From Podospora comata (lineage: Eukaryota; Ascomycota; Sordariomycetes; Sordariales; Podosporaceae), in assembly GCA_017354895.1 (NCBI GenBank), contig CP071496.1:1860001-1924000 (forward strand): a stretch of 64,000 nt of DNA, written 5' to 3'. Shown piece by piece: positions 11,911 through 23,600 of the stretch. Made by a program: the position numbers and the translations under genes. The notes beneath the pieces were generated by a model. The model was not told where the DNA came from and did no database searches. It saw only the letters and a list, made by a program, of their open reading frames with translations. The stretch's first letter is position 1. Every line of letters starts with the position of its first letter.

Positions 11911-14900
11911 TCAGCTCCCCTCACCAACAGCTACAGCAGCCGCCGGCCCTGACGTACCCGACTGCTCCCTCCTCCCGCCTCTCCCCCTTCCCCTCCCTCT
12001 ATTCTCCCTCGACGGGCCAGCACCACCACCCCCTTTCTCCCCCTTTCCACCTTCACCCCCACCACCACCACCACATCTCTTCCCTCTCCCTCCTCCTCCC
12101 CCCCTAGCATTCCCCTCACCAACCCCCCTAGCTTTATCCCCCCTCTCACCCTCACCACCACCACCCCCACCTCTCCTCCCCCCCCGTCCCCTCTTGTTAC
12201 CACCCTCCTTTTTACTCCCCCCCGCCCCAACACCACCCAACCTCCTCTCCTCCTCCTCCCTCATCCTCTTCTCCTCCGCATCCCACCACTCCTGAAACGC
12301 CTGCTCCTGCTGAATCTCCTCCAAGCTCCTCTTCGCCGCCGCCTCCTTCACGCTCTCTTTGACTCTAATCTCTTGCTGCATGATATCCTCCATCGTGAAG
12401 CCCGCCATCAAGTCCCTCTCCAGCTTGTGCGCAGGCACAATGTAATTTTTCGAGTGCGGCACCAGGGGCTCTTCCTTCTTTGCAGGAACAGCAGGAGGTT
12501 TGGGAGCGCTGGATGAAGGAGTAGAACGCTGACCCGCAAACCTCGTGTCGGGGGAGGCGTTCCTTATTGTCTGTACCGGTTTGACGGCGGGAGGGAGGAG
12601 TTGTGGTGATGGCTGAGCAGGAGGTTTAGGTCCACCCCGGCCTTTGATAGTAGCCAGCTTCCACGGTGCCGCGGACGCGGACTCATCTTTGGCTCGTTCC
12701 CACGCATTCTTCGACTGCTGCTCCGCCTTCGATGCCGCCATCGCCAACTGAGCGTCCTTCTCCGCCTGCTGCTGCCTCTTCTTCTCCTTCTGGCTCATCT
12801 TTCCTTGAGCAGGCCGTGGGGCACCCCCCTCCTTCACCTTCTGCGCCGCCAACCCCGCCGACAGCGCCGACTTGGGGCTCTCCGACTGGATGATGCCCCT
12901 CAGGTCAAGCTTCTCCGTCAACACAGCAGCCGCACCACCCCACGGAGTCCCCGTCTTGACTGGAGTAGTACCACCTACATCCACGGGACGGGTAGCAGCA
13001 AGTGTAGGTTTTGCAGGACTAGGCGCGGAATACGGGCTGACCGGAGGCGACGACTGCTCAAGGCTCATCCAGACTTTCTTCCCCTTCCCCTTCACCGAGC
13101 TCCCCAGCGGTGGGATCTTGTCCTCCACGGGTACTTCACCAGTCTTTCGGGGTCGCAGGGAGGGACTGTTGATAGGCGAGGAATCATCCTCCTCCTCCCC
13201 CTCCATGTCAAACATCATATCCCCCTGCTCCCCCTTCGCCTTCAAATCCGGACTAAAAGGCTCATTCCTCCCCTTCCTGACCCTATCAGGCGTAGGCGTG
13301 AACAAACTCCCCTCCTCCAGACTCCCAAACTTGGTCCTCCCACTCACAACACCCATCTTCCTCTCCTCCTCCTTCTGCACCTTGAACCCCATCTCCCTAA
13401 CCCTAACCTGCCTCTCCTCAAGTACATCCTCCGCCAGCCCTGCATCATCCAACTGACTGCTCAGCTGCGCCCGATAACTCGCCAGATAAGGATAATGCGC
13501 CAGCTGGTTATCCCTCACCACAGCATCCAGCTCCAGCAACAAGTCCTCATCCAGCTCGTCAAGCAAGTGATTCTCCAGCATCGTCTCCAGCTGAAGACAA
13601 ATATACTCTAACCCCGCGTCCTTGAACTCGGTAACCGAACACGGCCCAATCGCATTGAGAAAATGCGCAATATTCCGAATATTCGCAAACCGTCCCATGA
13701 CCTTCTGGCATATCTGCGCCAGTCGGTCCAGCATCAAATAGTTCGCAGTCGACATGACCTCCATGACCAGATCCAAAAAGTCATCAAACGTGTCGCAAAC
13801 CGCCGAGTCAAACAGCTCAGCCCCCGCATCTGCGTAAAGATACTGCAACACATACCCAAACGCCGTAGAGTCCATGTGCTTCATATCAAGCCTGATGATC
13901 CTCTCCTCCTGCTGCCTACGACCAGCAAGCCACGCCCCCCCGGACCGCCCAAAGAACAAGCCCTCAAACCACGGACACCGCCTGCACAAAAACCTGCTGT
14001 GAACAGCCACCTCCGCCCCATCAAGCTCGAGCAGCGCATCCCCATCCTCAAAAAACCGCCTCCTGTCCCCCTTGAGCGCAGCCCGAAAGTCCTCATCCAT
14101 GCACCTCTCCGGTTCCACCTGCAGCCTCGCCGCAGCCTCAAGGTTGTGCATTTCGAGTCGTGCGGCCAGTCTCATGACCTCCAACCGCACCTGGCGGTAC
14201 CGGTACGCCAGCGCAGGAGCATGCCGCGTATAGTTCCACACCGGAACCACCCGGTCCCGGTAGGCAAAAAGCACCAGGTTCAACAGCGTGAGCAGGTCCA
14301 AGCCCTGGAGGCAAACGACCGTTTTGCTGCCGTCGTCGTCGTCCTTGTGAACGGTGAACAACTCATGTGCGTAGCTGCCCGTCCCCCGAAACTCTGACAA
14401 CGCTCGTCGGAGTACCGAGCTGCGCGCAGAGAGTAACCAGCTGTGCACAGGAATCTTGAGCTCAGGGGCGGACGACACGCAAACGACCGTGTCCAATGGT
14501 TCGTTTTGGCATCCCCACGTGGCCAGGTGCTGAGCCAAGTCTCTCTCCAGATCCGGGGACCTCAAGATTTCATAAGCGATATCCCCAAGTCGTGCCTCAA
14601 GATCAGGGTTCTCCCAAAACTTCCGGCTTTCTTGCGTGGATTCCCCACCCTCAGAAGCCTCAAATCCCTCCAGACAGTTCAACGGCGCCACATCATCCCA
14701 CAGAGACTGCTCATCCACCGCCAGCTGCTGCTTCATCACCTCCGAGTCCTCCCGGATAGCAGCAAAAGCCCCATACGCAGAGGCCCGAACAGTAGCAACC
14801 TTGGTGATATAAGGGACGCGCTGAAACTTGAAATTCCTCTTCGATTCCGAAATGTTGTTGGCGGAAGAAGCGCCCTTGCCTTTTACACGCTTGATCCTTC

Positions 14901-16698
14901 GCCACACAGCTCCAGACTTGGTGCTGAGAATCACCGAACCATTTTCCCCGACACCAACCGAACAGACCCCGTCCTTACTGGCATTCCAGATCCGTTGAGG
15001 TGCCGTCACGGCGCCCTTGAGCTTGGACGGGTTCGTCGTCGATGTGGCCGGTGGGTTCGTTTCCATCTTGTGATCCAGATTCATGGTGAACAAATCACCC
15101 CGTTTCGTCAACGCCGCAATGGTTTCTCCGCCCGAGGTGATGTAGCTGACCTGATTCCAACCTACTTCATGCCGATTTGACAATCTGAGGTTGCCAATGT
15201 AGTCAAAGCTCGCGAATGGGAATTTGACAATATGATAACCATAGCCCGTGAAGATGCATACTGTGTGGTTCTGCAGCAGGATGGTTGTCGCCTTGTCAAT
15301 GGCGCTGACCATGACAATCGGCGACGAGAAAAGGGACGCGGCCACCTTTCTAGGGGTTTGCTGGTGTTCAAGCGATCTCGAGTCAGCATCCATCAAGGCA
15401 AGCTGGCCAAGATTCTTGCCCCAGCAGTAAAGCGATGCACCCGTGTGAGCAACCGAGTGTACCGATGAGGCAGCGACGCCAAGAACAACCTCCTTTTTCA
15501 AGGCACCAAAAACTTGACGAGGTATGGTGCTGATGGGCTCCTCGTCCTTCCTCGCCGGAGCAGGAAGCGCATACCCTAGCTGTGACTGGGCATTGCTGCC
15601 CCAGGTCCACAAAGCACCCGTGTCATCAACAGCCATGGTGTGATTTTGTCCCAGAGCCACCTGGACAACCCTGCGATCGACAAAGGGGCCCTGCACAGGA
15701 ACGTAGGTGAAGCGCGTGTTCTCATCACCGAGACCCAGCCGGCCACCACGTCCAACACCGCAGATGTAAAGGTTAGAAACCGGATCTGTTGTTAGAACTG
15801 CACTGTGGAGCTTGGAGAGCACGACATCCTGCATCATCAATGGCCGGTTCAGGACCAAAGCAGGAATCTTGGACAGATCCTGTGACGCCGGTCGTTGGGC
15901 GCCGATTTCTTCGAGATACTCATTGTAAAATCGTTGCAGGAGGTGGTCTGGGCGGTTCAGAAACACTCGCTCGGGAAACTGACGATCGTCCTCGTCCCCA
16001 AAGCCCAAGGACAGGTTTCTGTTGCTTCCAAAGGCATACAGGTCTTCTCCGATGCCGTTCCGGTGACTCGCGGCTGTGATGCTCTCAACAGTTTCCTCCG
16101 GGTCATCACTATCCGACCCATCGTCAGCCACTTGGGCACTATCCCAATCCTTCAAATTACGTTCTCCAATCGTCGAGTTGTACAAGTCAAACGGACTGTT
16201 GCCTTCGTGGTCCTTCGTCTTGATAAGCTGTCCCACTCGGTTCACCGAAACCATGTGCCCTGTCAAGTCGGCGCGTTCCTTTTCAAGAAGCATCCTCGCA
16301 ATGGAAATGTTGCCCGCATACAGAGCCCTGTGGAGCGCATTCCAGCCACTCTCCGGGTCCTGGGCGTAGATGTCAATGGCGGGGTGCCCGAGCAGAGCTT
16401 CGACAAAAGAAACGGCGTTTTCGGCGGTCGAGGAGGCTGCGCGCAGCAATATCGTCAGACCGGCATGGTCACGGCTGTTGACTTCGTTCCGACCAAGCGA
16501 TCCATTCCCATGCCCCTGAGTCTTGCGCGACTTTGGAGTCGGCCTCGGTGGCGTGCCATGGCCATGGCCAGGACTCCCCGCAGCCCCTATGTTCGAACTC
16601 CGCGCGGCATTCTGAGCGCCCTGGCCGGCGGGCGAGAGGAGGCGTCGAAACTTGTCGACATCGTCTTCCCAGTAGGATTTCCACAAGAGATGAGTCAT
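11911..16698 (-). CDS. Ankyrin-RCC1-BTB protein, IBtk/Btb3 type
   Basis: A single exon of 1595 aa, starting at the first ATG in frame (MTHLLWKSYWEDDVDKFRRLL). The frame stays open for 29 codons upstream but without an ATG. Domains in order: ankyrin repeats at about 73-176 (GLTILLRAASS, GWNALHRALYAGN, GNSPFDLYNS); RCC1-type repeats at about 219-650 (NLYICGVGRGGRLGLGD, ALWTWGSNAQSQLG); a first BTB at about 733-850 and a second at about 880-1000 (ALLELDGAEVAVHSRFL). A long disordered tail ends in a charged helix (SLEEIQQEQAFQEWWD) and an Arg/Gly-rich C-terminus. This order matches human IBtk and fission yeast Btb3, which act as adaptors for Cul3 ubiquitin ligases. Role inferred: substrate receptor of Cul3. 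The RGG tail suggests RNA binding or condensate behaviour, which is speculative. Confidence 0.88.
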   Translation of the reverse strand: MTHLLWKSYWEDDVDKFRRLLSPAGQGAQNAARSSNIGAAGSPGHGHGTPPRPTPKSRKTQGHGNGSLGRNEVNSRDHAGLTILLRAASSTAENAVSFVEALLGHPAIDIYAQDPESGWNALHRALYAGNISIARMLLEKERADLTGHMVSVNRVGQLIKTKDHEGNSPFDLYNSTIGERNLKDWDSAQVADDGSDSDDPEETVESITAASHRNGIGEDLYAFGSNRNLSLGFGDEDDRQFPERVFLNRPDHLLQRFYNEYLEEIGAQRPASQDLSKIPALVLNRPLMMQDVVLSKLHSAVLTTDPVSNLYICGVGRGGRLGLGDENTRFTYVPVQGPFVDRRVVQVALGQNHTMAVDDTGALWTWGSNAQSQLGYALPAPARKDEEPISTIPRQVFGALKKEVVLGVAASSVHSVAHTGASLYCWGKNLGQLALMDADSRSLEHQQTPRKVAASLFSSPIVMVSAIDKATTILLQNHTVCIFTGYGYHIVKFPFASFDYIGNLRLSNRHEVGWNQVSYITSGGETIAALTKRGDLFTMNLDHKMETNPPATSTTNPSKLKGAVTAPQRIWNASKDGVCSVGVGENGSVILSTKSGAVWRRIKRVKGKGASSANNISESKRNFKFQRVPYITKVATVRASAYGAFAAIREDSEVMKQQLAVDEQSLWDDVAPLNCLEGFEASEGGESTQESRKFWENPDLEARLGDIAYEILRSPDLERDLAQHLATWGCQNEPLDTVVCVSSAPELKIPVHSWLLSARSSVLRRALSEFRGTGSYAHELFTVHKDDDDGSKTVVCLQGLDLLTLLNLVLFAYRDRVVPVWNYTRHAPALAYRYRQVRLEVMRLAARLEMHNLEAAARLQVEPERCMDEDFRAALKGDRRRFFEDGDALLELDGAEVAVHSRFLCRRCPWFEGLFFGRSGGAWLAGRRQQEERIIRLDMKHMDSTAFGYVLQYLYADAGAELFDSAVCDTFDDFLDLVMEVMSTANYLMLDRLAQICQKVMGRFANIRNIAHFLNAIGPCSVTEFKDAGLEYICLQLETMLENHLLDELDEDLLLELDAVVRDNQLAHYPYLASYRAQLSSQLDDAGLAEDVLEERQVRVREMGFKVQKEEERKMGVVSGRTKFGSLEEGSLFTPTPDRVRKGRNEPFSPDLKAKGEQGDMMFDMEGEEEDDSSPINSPSLRPRKTGEVPVEDKIPPLGSSVKGKGKKVWMSLEQSSPPVSPYSAPSPAKPTLAATRPVDVGGTTPVKTGTPWGGAAAVLTEKLDLRGIIQSESPKSALSAGLAAQKVKEGGAPRPAQGKMSQKEKKRQQQAEKDAQLAMAASKAEQQSKNAWERAKDESASAAPWKLATIKGRGGPKPPAQPSPQLLPPAVKPVQTIRNASPDTRFAGQRSTPSSSAPKPPAVPAKKEEPLVPHSKNYIVPAHKLERDLMAGFTMEDIMQQEIRVKESVKEAAAKRSLEEIQQEQAFQEWWDAEEKRMREEEERRLGGVGAGGSKKEGGNKRGRGGRRGGGGGGEGERGDKARGVGEGNARGGGGGRGKRCGGGGGGEGGKGEKGGGGAGPSRENRGRGRGRGGRREQSGTSGPAAAVAVGEGS

Positions 16699-17953
16699 TA
16701 GCAGTCGATGATGGCTGAGGCCGGCCGCGAGAGTCCTCCAGGCGCTTCGATGTTTGCGCACCTCGCTGTGGTCTCTGTGGATCACGGCTTTTTTAAAGGT
16801 GCTGTGTAGAAGCGCAAGAAAGACGTCCCCCGGAAACGTGCGTTGATGTCTCGGTCAATGGCCCTCGTCAGAAACACAATGCTGAGTGAGAATTTCGCTG
16901 CAAGTGGCAACTTCGGCGCAATGACGCGGATACTTTGGGAGCTCGGTCAGATATGGGACGCGCGGCTGCGATAAGGGTCGAGTATGTCGATGTCTGGTAC
17001 AGCGTCTCTCGAATTCGGTGAGTGTCTGGTCGAAAATAGGAGTCGGCGACGCGGTGGCTACGAGGTGTCTAGGAAAAGGAGATGACAAATGGCAAATTGC
17101 TGGGGAATAATGCCTCCGTGAATCGTGTGCGCAACCATCATCTTGATAACCCCGCGCCAGTGCCGGGCAGCCCCCCTGGTCGGGAATGCGCCGCTATCCA
17201 GCCAATCGGGTGCCATGCTTCAGGGTCATGTTCCAAGCTCTCGCCATCAAGAGCCTGTAACCGCTACAATAGGTAATCACTGCTGGTACTAACCTATGCC
17301 TGTCGGTCTGTAGCATTGGAAACGTGCGGCTGGTCCACACAACTTGTCGGTTCTTGTCCATGCATGTCAAGATCTAGTCTGGCGGGGCATTCTTGATGGC
17401 GCTTGTGGGAGCTGGGGGAGCTTTGGGTGATGAGGTCTGTGCTGATGGCTGATCCAATCCAATGGATGATGGATGTCCCAGCCCTGCGGTGTCACTGGAT
17501 GCAGCAGAGAAATGCAGACGATCCGATGCATTCAGCCTCTTCCCTTGACGATAGCTTAGAGATATATGACATTATTCTATGCCGGTAGTCAAAACATAGA
17601 TGAGGTTATATAGGTCACTCGAAAACGGTTCAACATTAGGTAATCCCACCAACCATCCAAACCCCCCTGTCGCGATGTGAGGCTGGGATGAGCCTCCGAT
17701 GTCGTTCCCCCCGCGTGGGTTTGGCTGTGAAAATGTGGGGTGGCAGCCCGCCGCATCCAGAACCAAACTTCGGCGTTGCGTGTAGCGCTCTCCGGTCGGT
17801 TACTGAGTTCGGGTTCTAGTAGCAGTCAACTACACCTTTTTTTTTCGCTTCACATTTTCTTCGTGATACCCTTTTTTTATTTTTTTTCCCTTTCACTCGT
17901 AGCCAGCCTGCAGCTGTTCCCGCACCACCATCCACCCCCAACACATCTCCACA
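16699..17953. other. Divergent promoter region, BTB gene / carrier gene
   Basis: About 1.25 kb shared upstream of two divergent genes. A CCAAT core (GCCAATCGG) lies near 17200. On the carrier side, a T/C-rich leader with T8-T9 runs spans about 17838-17892, a common fungal promoter/5' UTR feature. No ORF was supported. Confidence 0.55.
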
Positions 17954-19221
17954 ATGGCGTCCGAAAAGGCCCCCCTCCCGTTTGTCTACACCTTCATGGC
18001 TGGTGAGTTGCTGCTGCCGTCCGGCCCATCCGCCAAAAACAACTCAGCCAAGACCCAAGACCGAGAGATGCTGACCATGACTGCCCACCACAGGCGCCAT
18101 CGCCGGCGTGTCGGAGGCAAGTTGTTGTAACAAACCATACTCTAGTCAATTGGCCTGCTAACATGCAAGCACACATAGATTTTGGTCATGTAAGTTGCTC
18201 TGACGCCTGCTGCTCGCGTGCCCCACGATGCTAACCGCCGCCCTACTTCCCAAGGTACCCCCTTGACGTTGTCAAGACCAGAGTGTAAGACCAAGCATAC
18301 ACATATACGACACCAGTCCTGCCCGGCAAGCTGACAAGAGAGGATCAGACAACTCCAAACCGGCAAGGCCGCCGCCGCCGACACCTACAATGGCATGTTC
18401 GACTGCTTCTCCAAGATCATCCGCAACGAGGGGTATGCGCCAAGTTCTTTTTCATAATGAGAAGACACCATGACCAGACCCCGTTAACACTCTCCCCTCT
18501 CCCCAGCTTCTCCCGCCTCTACCGCGGCATCACCGCCCCCATCCTCATGGAGGCCCCCAAGCGCGCCACCAAGTTCGCCGCCAACGACAAGTGGGGCAAG
18601 TTCTACCGTGAGCTCTTCGGCCAAACCCAAATGACCCAATCCCTCTCCGTCCTCACCGGCGCCTCCGCCGGCGCCACCGAGTCCTTCGTCGTCGTCCCCT
18701 TCGAGCTCGTCAAGATCCGCCTCCAAGACAAGGCCTCGGCCGGCCGGTACAACGGCATGATCGACGTCGTCCTGAAGACGGTCCGCAACGAGGGCATCCT
18801 CGCCATGTACAACGGCCTCGAGTCCACCCTCTGGCGCCACATCCTCTGGAACGCCGGCTACTTTGGCTGCATCTTCCAGGTCCGCCAGCTCATCCCAAAG
18901 GCCGAGACGAAGCAGGGCCAGATGACAAACGACATCATCGCCGGCTCCGTCGGCGGCACCGTCGGCACCATCCTCAACACCCCCATGGACGTCGTCAAGT
19001 CCAGGATCCAAAACACCGTCAAGGTCGCCGGCCAGACGCCAAAGTACAACTGGGCCTGGCCCGGCATCGCCACCATCGCCAAGGAGGAAGGGTTCGGCGC
19101 TCTGTACAAGGGCTTTGTTCCCAAGGTTCTCCGTCTCGGCCCTGGCGGCGGTATCCTCCTGGTCGTGTACACTGGGGTGATGGACTTTTTCCGCAACATG
19201 AGGGAGGCCAAGGGTCTTTAA
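17954..19221 (+). CDS. Mitochondrial 2-oxodicarboxylate carrier
   Basis: An SLC25 family inner-membrane carrier of the Odc1/Odc2 type, which exchanges 2-oxoadipate and 2-oxoglutarate for lysine and glutamate metabolism. Exons 17954-18002, 18094-18116, 18179-18189, 18255-18284, 18349-18432 and 18507-19221 give 303 aa. Three carrier repeats are visible with their PX[DE]XX[KR] signatures: PLDVVKTR in repeat 1, PFELVKIR in repeat 2 and PMDVVKSR in repeat 3. Phrases such as 'LYRGITAPILMEAPKRATKFAAND' and 'LWNAGYFGCIFQVR' are characteristic of the ODC subfamily. Exon 2 is 23 nt and exon 3 only 11 nt, and the second intron begins with GC (GCAAGT). The total frame closes exactly. Yeast ODC1/ODC2 are the closest named relatives, so a gene symbol is not assigned. 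Confidence 0.93.
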
Positions 19222-20618
19222 ACTGGTCTTTTTGTGAAGCACGCACGCAACGCTATGAGTTCCAAAAACGGAGAATGAAAAAGGGATGATAGATACCCCC
19301 AGGGCGGCAAGCGGCAAACGGTGGTGGCGGGCGCAATAGTTTTTACCAACTGCCCATATTTTCCATACAATTTTCCTGTACATACACAATACATCTAGAG
19401 ATACAGATTCGCACAAAGAGGCTAGAAAGCACACCCAAAAAGGGGGTTTGAATTTTGATATTTTGCAGAGACAATCGTATGTTTTGGAATGCTGTGATCA
19501 TTGCAATAGTGTTTTCCGTGAGAATGTTATGCTATACAAAGGAACGAAAAAGAGGGGGGGTAAAATTGATCAGAACAATTGTTATTCTGAGCAAAAGAAA
19601 TGTATGACTTCCCAGTCAAGGGATTCAATGGAGTTATGATGCCCACAGCCAGAATCGAACTGACGACCTCATCATTACTAGTGATGCGCTCTACCACTGA
19701 GCCATGCGGGCTTCTGTTTGGTGATTTGATGAATACCCTCTCCGGCATTTACCCCTATCTCGCTAGTACCAAATTCTTTTTTCGTTGTTCGAACAGACAA
19801 TCGTAAGAGAACAGGTGAAGGAATCACCTTGTTGTTATTATTGTTGTTGTTTTTGCTGTTTGTCAGTTTAATGGTTTTGGTGTCTGTGGTGGGGAACTCA
19901 CCCTGGAAGGACAAAGCACAGGGGTGTTGAGCAAAAAGTTGTAAAGAAAATTGCAACTGACTGAAGAAGGGGCATCTCCATAATGTCATCGAGCAAGATA
20001 GGGTTGACAACCAGCCCAGTGGATATCCCAGCTTGGTTGAGCCTCGGCCTTCTCAGTCGGAATGTAACAAAATGCGTCTTCCCAAGATTTGAATTCATGG
20101 TATATAGATAATATGATGGATATGTGTGCAAAGTGCTTGAACGACAAACAGGCATATGCCCATTAGCCATCGCGATTCGAATGTCAGTCTCCTCGAAACA
20201 ACAGCAGTGGTATCAGCAACTCAGTGAGCTCTCGCACTACACCAAGCCATTGTTCCCTGTCATCTCTCCCATGTCTTCACAATTCTCGCCTTCTCCCGAA
20301 TCGGCATCAACCAAGTCCGTTTACTCCCTGCCAAAAGCCCTCCACAACCGGCTCTAGCATGCCCCCTTCCGCTAGGCAAAGACGGTGTAGCAGCAATGCC
20401 AAAAAGGTTGTGCCATGGAGGGCGATAGGGCCCGATATCTCGTCGCCATCCAGCTTGGCCACATTCAACCATTTCTCGACTTCCACATTACCGGTAAATG
20501 CGTCGTTGTTGGAAATTTGACAGACCCGGCTCGGCTTCGCCTCCTCCAACGGGCGGCTTCCTCCTAGTTAACCACCAATGTGGCGTCCCTTCAACACTCA
20601 TCCACCCCTCCTATCCTC
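19222..20618. other. Convergent intergenic region with tRNA
   Basis: 3' flanks of the carrier (+) and the C2H2 factor (-). Apart from the tRNA-Thr at 19641-19711, it contains a TTG-rich run near 19830-19860. No further gene was supported. Confidence 0.6.
19641..19711 (-). tRNA. tRNA-Thr (anticodon AGT), second copy
   Basis: All 71 bases match the gene at 2245-2315, so the same cloverleaf and AGT anticodon apply. The flanks differ apart from a few bases next to the gene. The first T4 run on the minus strand lies about 45 nt downstream, further than for the first copy. Confidence 0.95.
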
Positions 20619-23600
20619 TCACCCCAAGCCCTGACCACCCACAAACTTTCCCAACGGTGTCCGATCCCTCGGTTTCTCAATCAGATCCCCATACCCGTCC
20701 AGTCCCGCCGCCATAATCCTCAAAATCTCAAAGATATGCGCCCCCTTGAACGTTTCCGCCCACAGCCTCACTACCGCACAAGCTAGCTGTCGAAGCTTTG
20801 TGCTATCCGTCGAAGCAGAAGCATTCATGTCGATCGAACGGGACTGGTGATGGCCCCCGCCGTGGTGATTAGCCGACGACGAAGCTCCCCCATTCCCGCC
20901 ACCCAACGAAGGATCAATCGGCACGGCGAATTCTGTCTCGTCGAGCATCCGGCAAACCATGTCCAAAACATGTCTCTCCTCCACTGACAGAGGTTGGTCG
21001 GCCGGGCCTATGGCGGAGAGCGTCAAGAGCCACTTGGAAAGAAGGATGGCGCATTCGAGGTTGCACACTATTCCACTCGGTTAGTACCACTTCCTATCAG
21101 AGTCAAACCGAAGAAACACCTACAAGAATGCTGCATACTCCACTCCAAACTCTTCGTCCTCGCCACATAGTTCACCCCTACCTTCACCAAATGGGCCAGC
21201 GCGTGCACAGCCGGTACCACCGCTCCGTTCAGCCTCTTGTTTCTCACCAACAGCGGTGCGTCACTGAACGCTGACGCAATCAAAACATGATCCCTCGTCT
21301 CCAGACTCCGGCTGGGGCTCAGGTCGGTGTAAAGCCTGATGTACGCCAGCCTCAACAGCGCTGCCGAGTTGAAAGCCACTGGTCCGCCAGAAAAGTTGTC
21401 TGCCGATGCCGGTCCTCCTGATTCGTTCGCCCTGATCTGCCGATGCTGCTCTACTCCGGTCTGCCACACCCGCAAAGCGTGAGTAACGTCTTCGACGTCT
21501 TCCGGCTTCATCCCCCGTCGAAAATCGTATGGCGAGAGGCTGGTAAACGATGTCTGCTTGAGAAGGAAGATATGCTGAATGAGGGCGTGGATGAGAACAT
21601 AGTTTCCGAGCGAGGTAAGCGGTGGAGGTGGAACTTGAGACGAGCGGTTGAGAAGCCTCATAAACGCGTCTTGTAGGGTGATGTCGACAAATTGGCAGGT
21701 CTGGCGTGCTTCTTGCCACTGCCAGCTTGTCTCTGCCCTCCATAGTCGAGACGGGCTGGGCAGGAAGAGGTGAACATCGGATGTTAGTAACATTGGCGGG
21801 GTGTTGTAAGCGATGCTGCAGAGATTGAAGAAGCAAAATGCGACAAGCTTCGTGCGAGTGGCTGATTCATGTCGGACCCAGGTCTCGTGGTCAACTGTCT
21901 GTTGGTTAGACTCCCCGACCAGTCCCTCCTCCCGGACTAGCACAGCGAGTTGGCTCTGCAAGCCAAGGGCTTCCTGGAGGATGGCTTTGGGGCCCCAGAG
22001 CCCAACCGAAAACAGCAAAAGGATGGCTTGGATGGTCTCAAGACGGGCGTGTGGAGTGTTTGGAGAACTGGAGTGTTTGTTAGCAAACTTCAGACCAGAT
22101 GCAGGGAAGGGATCATTACTAAGGCTCTCTGTGCGTCTCTTGAGTCATGGGGCGGTCTTGATGTACTGACGGAAACGAGTGCCTGAAACCGGAGCTTGGG
22201 GAGGGTCGAGTCGAGTGCGGGCTGTAGGCGGCTGGTGTCGGAAGCAATCCATGTACCTCATGGCTATGTCTTCGGCGGATCTGTTCCAGGGCCACAGCCT
22301 TTGCAGCATACCACAGGGCATGGCCACGATTTGTTTCAAAACGGTACTGAGCTCCCACCGCAAGGACGGCCAGCAAGAGCTCGGGTGCCAAATCTATGGG
22401 TGCCAGGCTTGGTAAATGGAGAAAAGGTAGGTGTTCGTGGAACCCACTGATGTATCCGTCGAGAAACCTGTTGAGAGTATGTCGAGATGGAAACACAAAG
22501 TCGTTGGGAAGCACCGACGAAAACTCATCCAGCCTGTTTTTGACGGCGATATGATTCGCTCCGGCAATCCTCCAGTTGGGAGCCTGCATCCCATCTTCAT
22601 GCATCCTTGAACCGTCATTTGGATCTCGGGCATCAGGCTGCAGTGACGGGAATCGAGACGGGAAGGCAGAAGCAGGCTTCGACGGCCCACGCATGTCGCC
22701 CCCTAGACGAGACCACGATCCGAAACCTTGGTCCATTTCGAGCCCTGGTGGGAGGAAATGCTGCGTCCCATAATCATCCAAAAACAAATTGTAATCCTCA
22801 AAAGGGGCCGGCTGGGTCTGGTATACACCAGACATGACACCCGGGTCCTGCTCCCGAACACGATCCCCGTAAGGGTTACTGTCGTGGTACGTTTTCACCG
22901 GAGCAAGCGGCGGCGGAGGCGGCTGGTGGTCCGAGATGCCGGACATCATGGATGGCTGCATGTTGCTGACTTCGCCGGCCGAAGCAAGATGCGTAGCTGC
23001 GTCAGATAAGAGGTCGAGATTGCAGGCTGGCGCCCGCGCTGACATGCGCGGGTCAGGGGCGATCGGCGAGACAACGGTAGGCTGCAAGACTTCCTGTCGA
23101 TACATTTGATGCGGTGGTGGTTGCGGTTGCTGCTGCTGCTGTTGCGGTTGCATACCGAGCATCTTGACATCACCATGGTCATCAACAGGTCCCATGCCAG
23201 CGCCCGCCGTCGAGGGCTTCCGCGGTCTGTGGCCACCGCCATCTTTGTTGCTAGCCGCCTCGTTGGAATGGACAAGCTTATGGTGACGGGAGAGCAAATC
23301 TCTGATGTCCATGTCAGTATGCTATGCTTTCTCGAAGACGGGAGGCAGGTCGGTGCGACGCCGACGGGGCAGACACGATGCGTGTGATGTTGAGACTGGG
23401 AGGTGACCTGAAGGGCATAGGGCATGGGGCATGGAGCATGGAGCATGGGGCATGGGGCATGGGGCATGGGGCACGGGGGTGCTGAGGGGGGTAGTGTGAA
23501 CCCACGTCCCACGCGCGCCAAACGCATGCAGTTGCGGCAACAGAAGCATACGAGCGAGGTCACTAGGACAGCGGCCCAGCAGAAGCTACCAAGCAGCCAA

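Noticed and set aside
16699-16785. N-terminal extension of the BTB protein by 29 codons
   Set aside because: The extension starts at a GTG. The ATG at 16698 gives a natural start.
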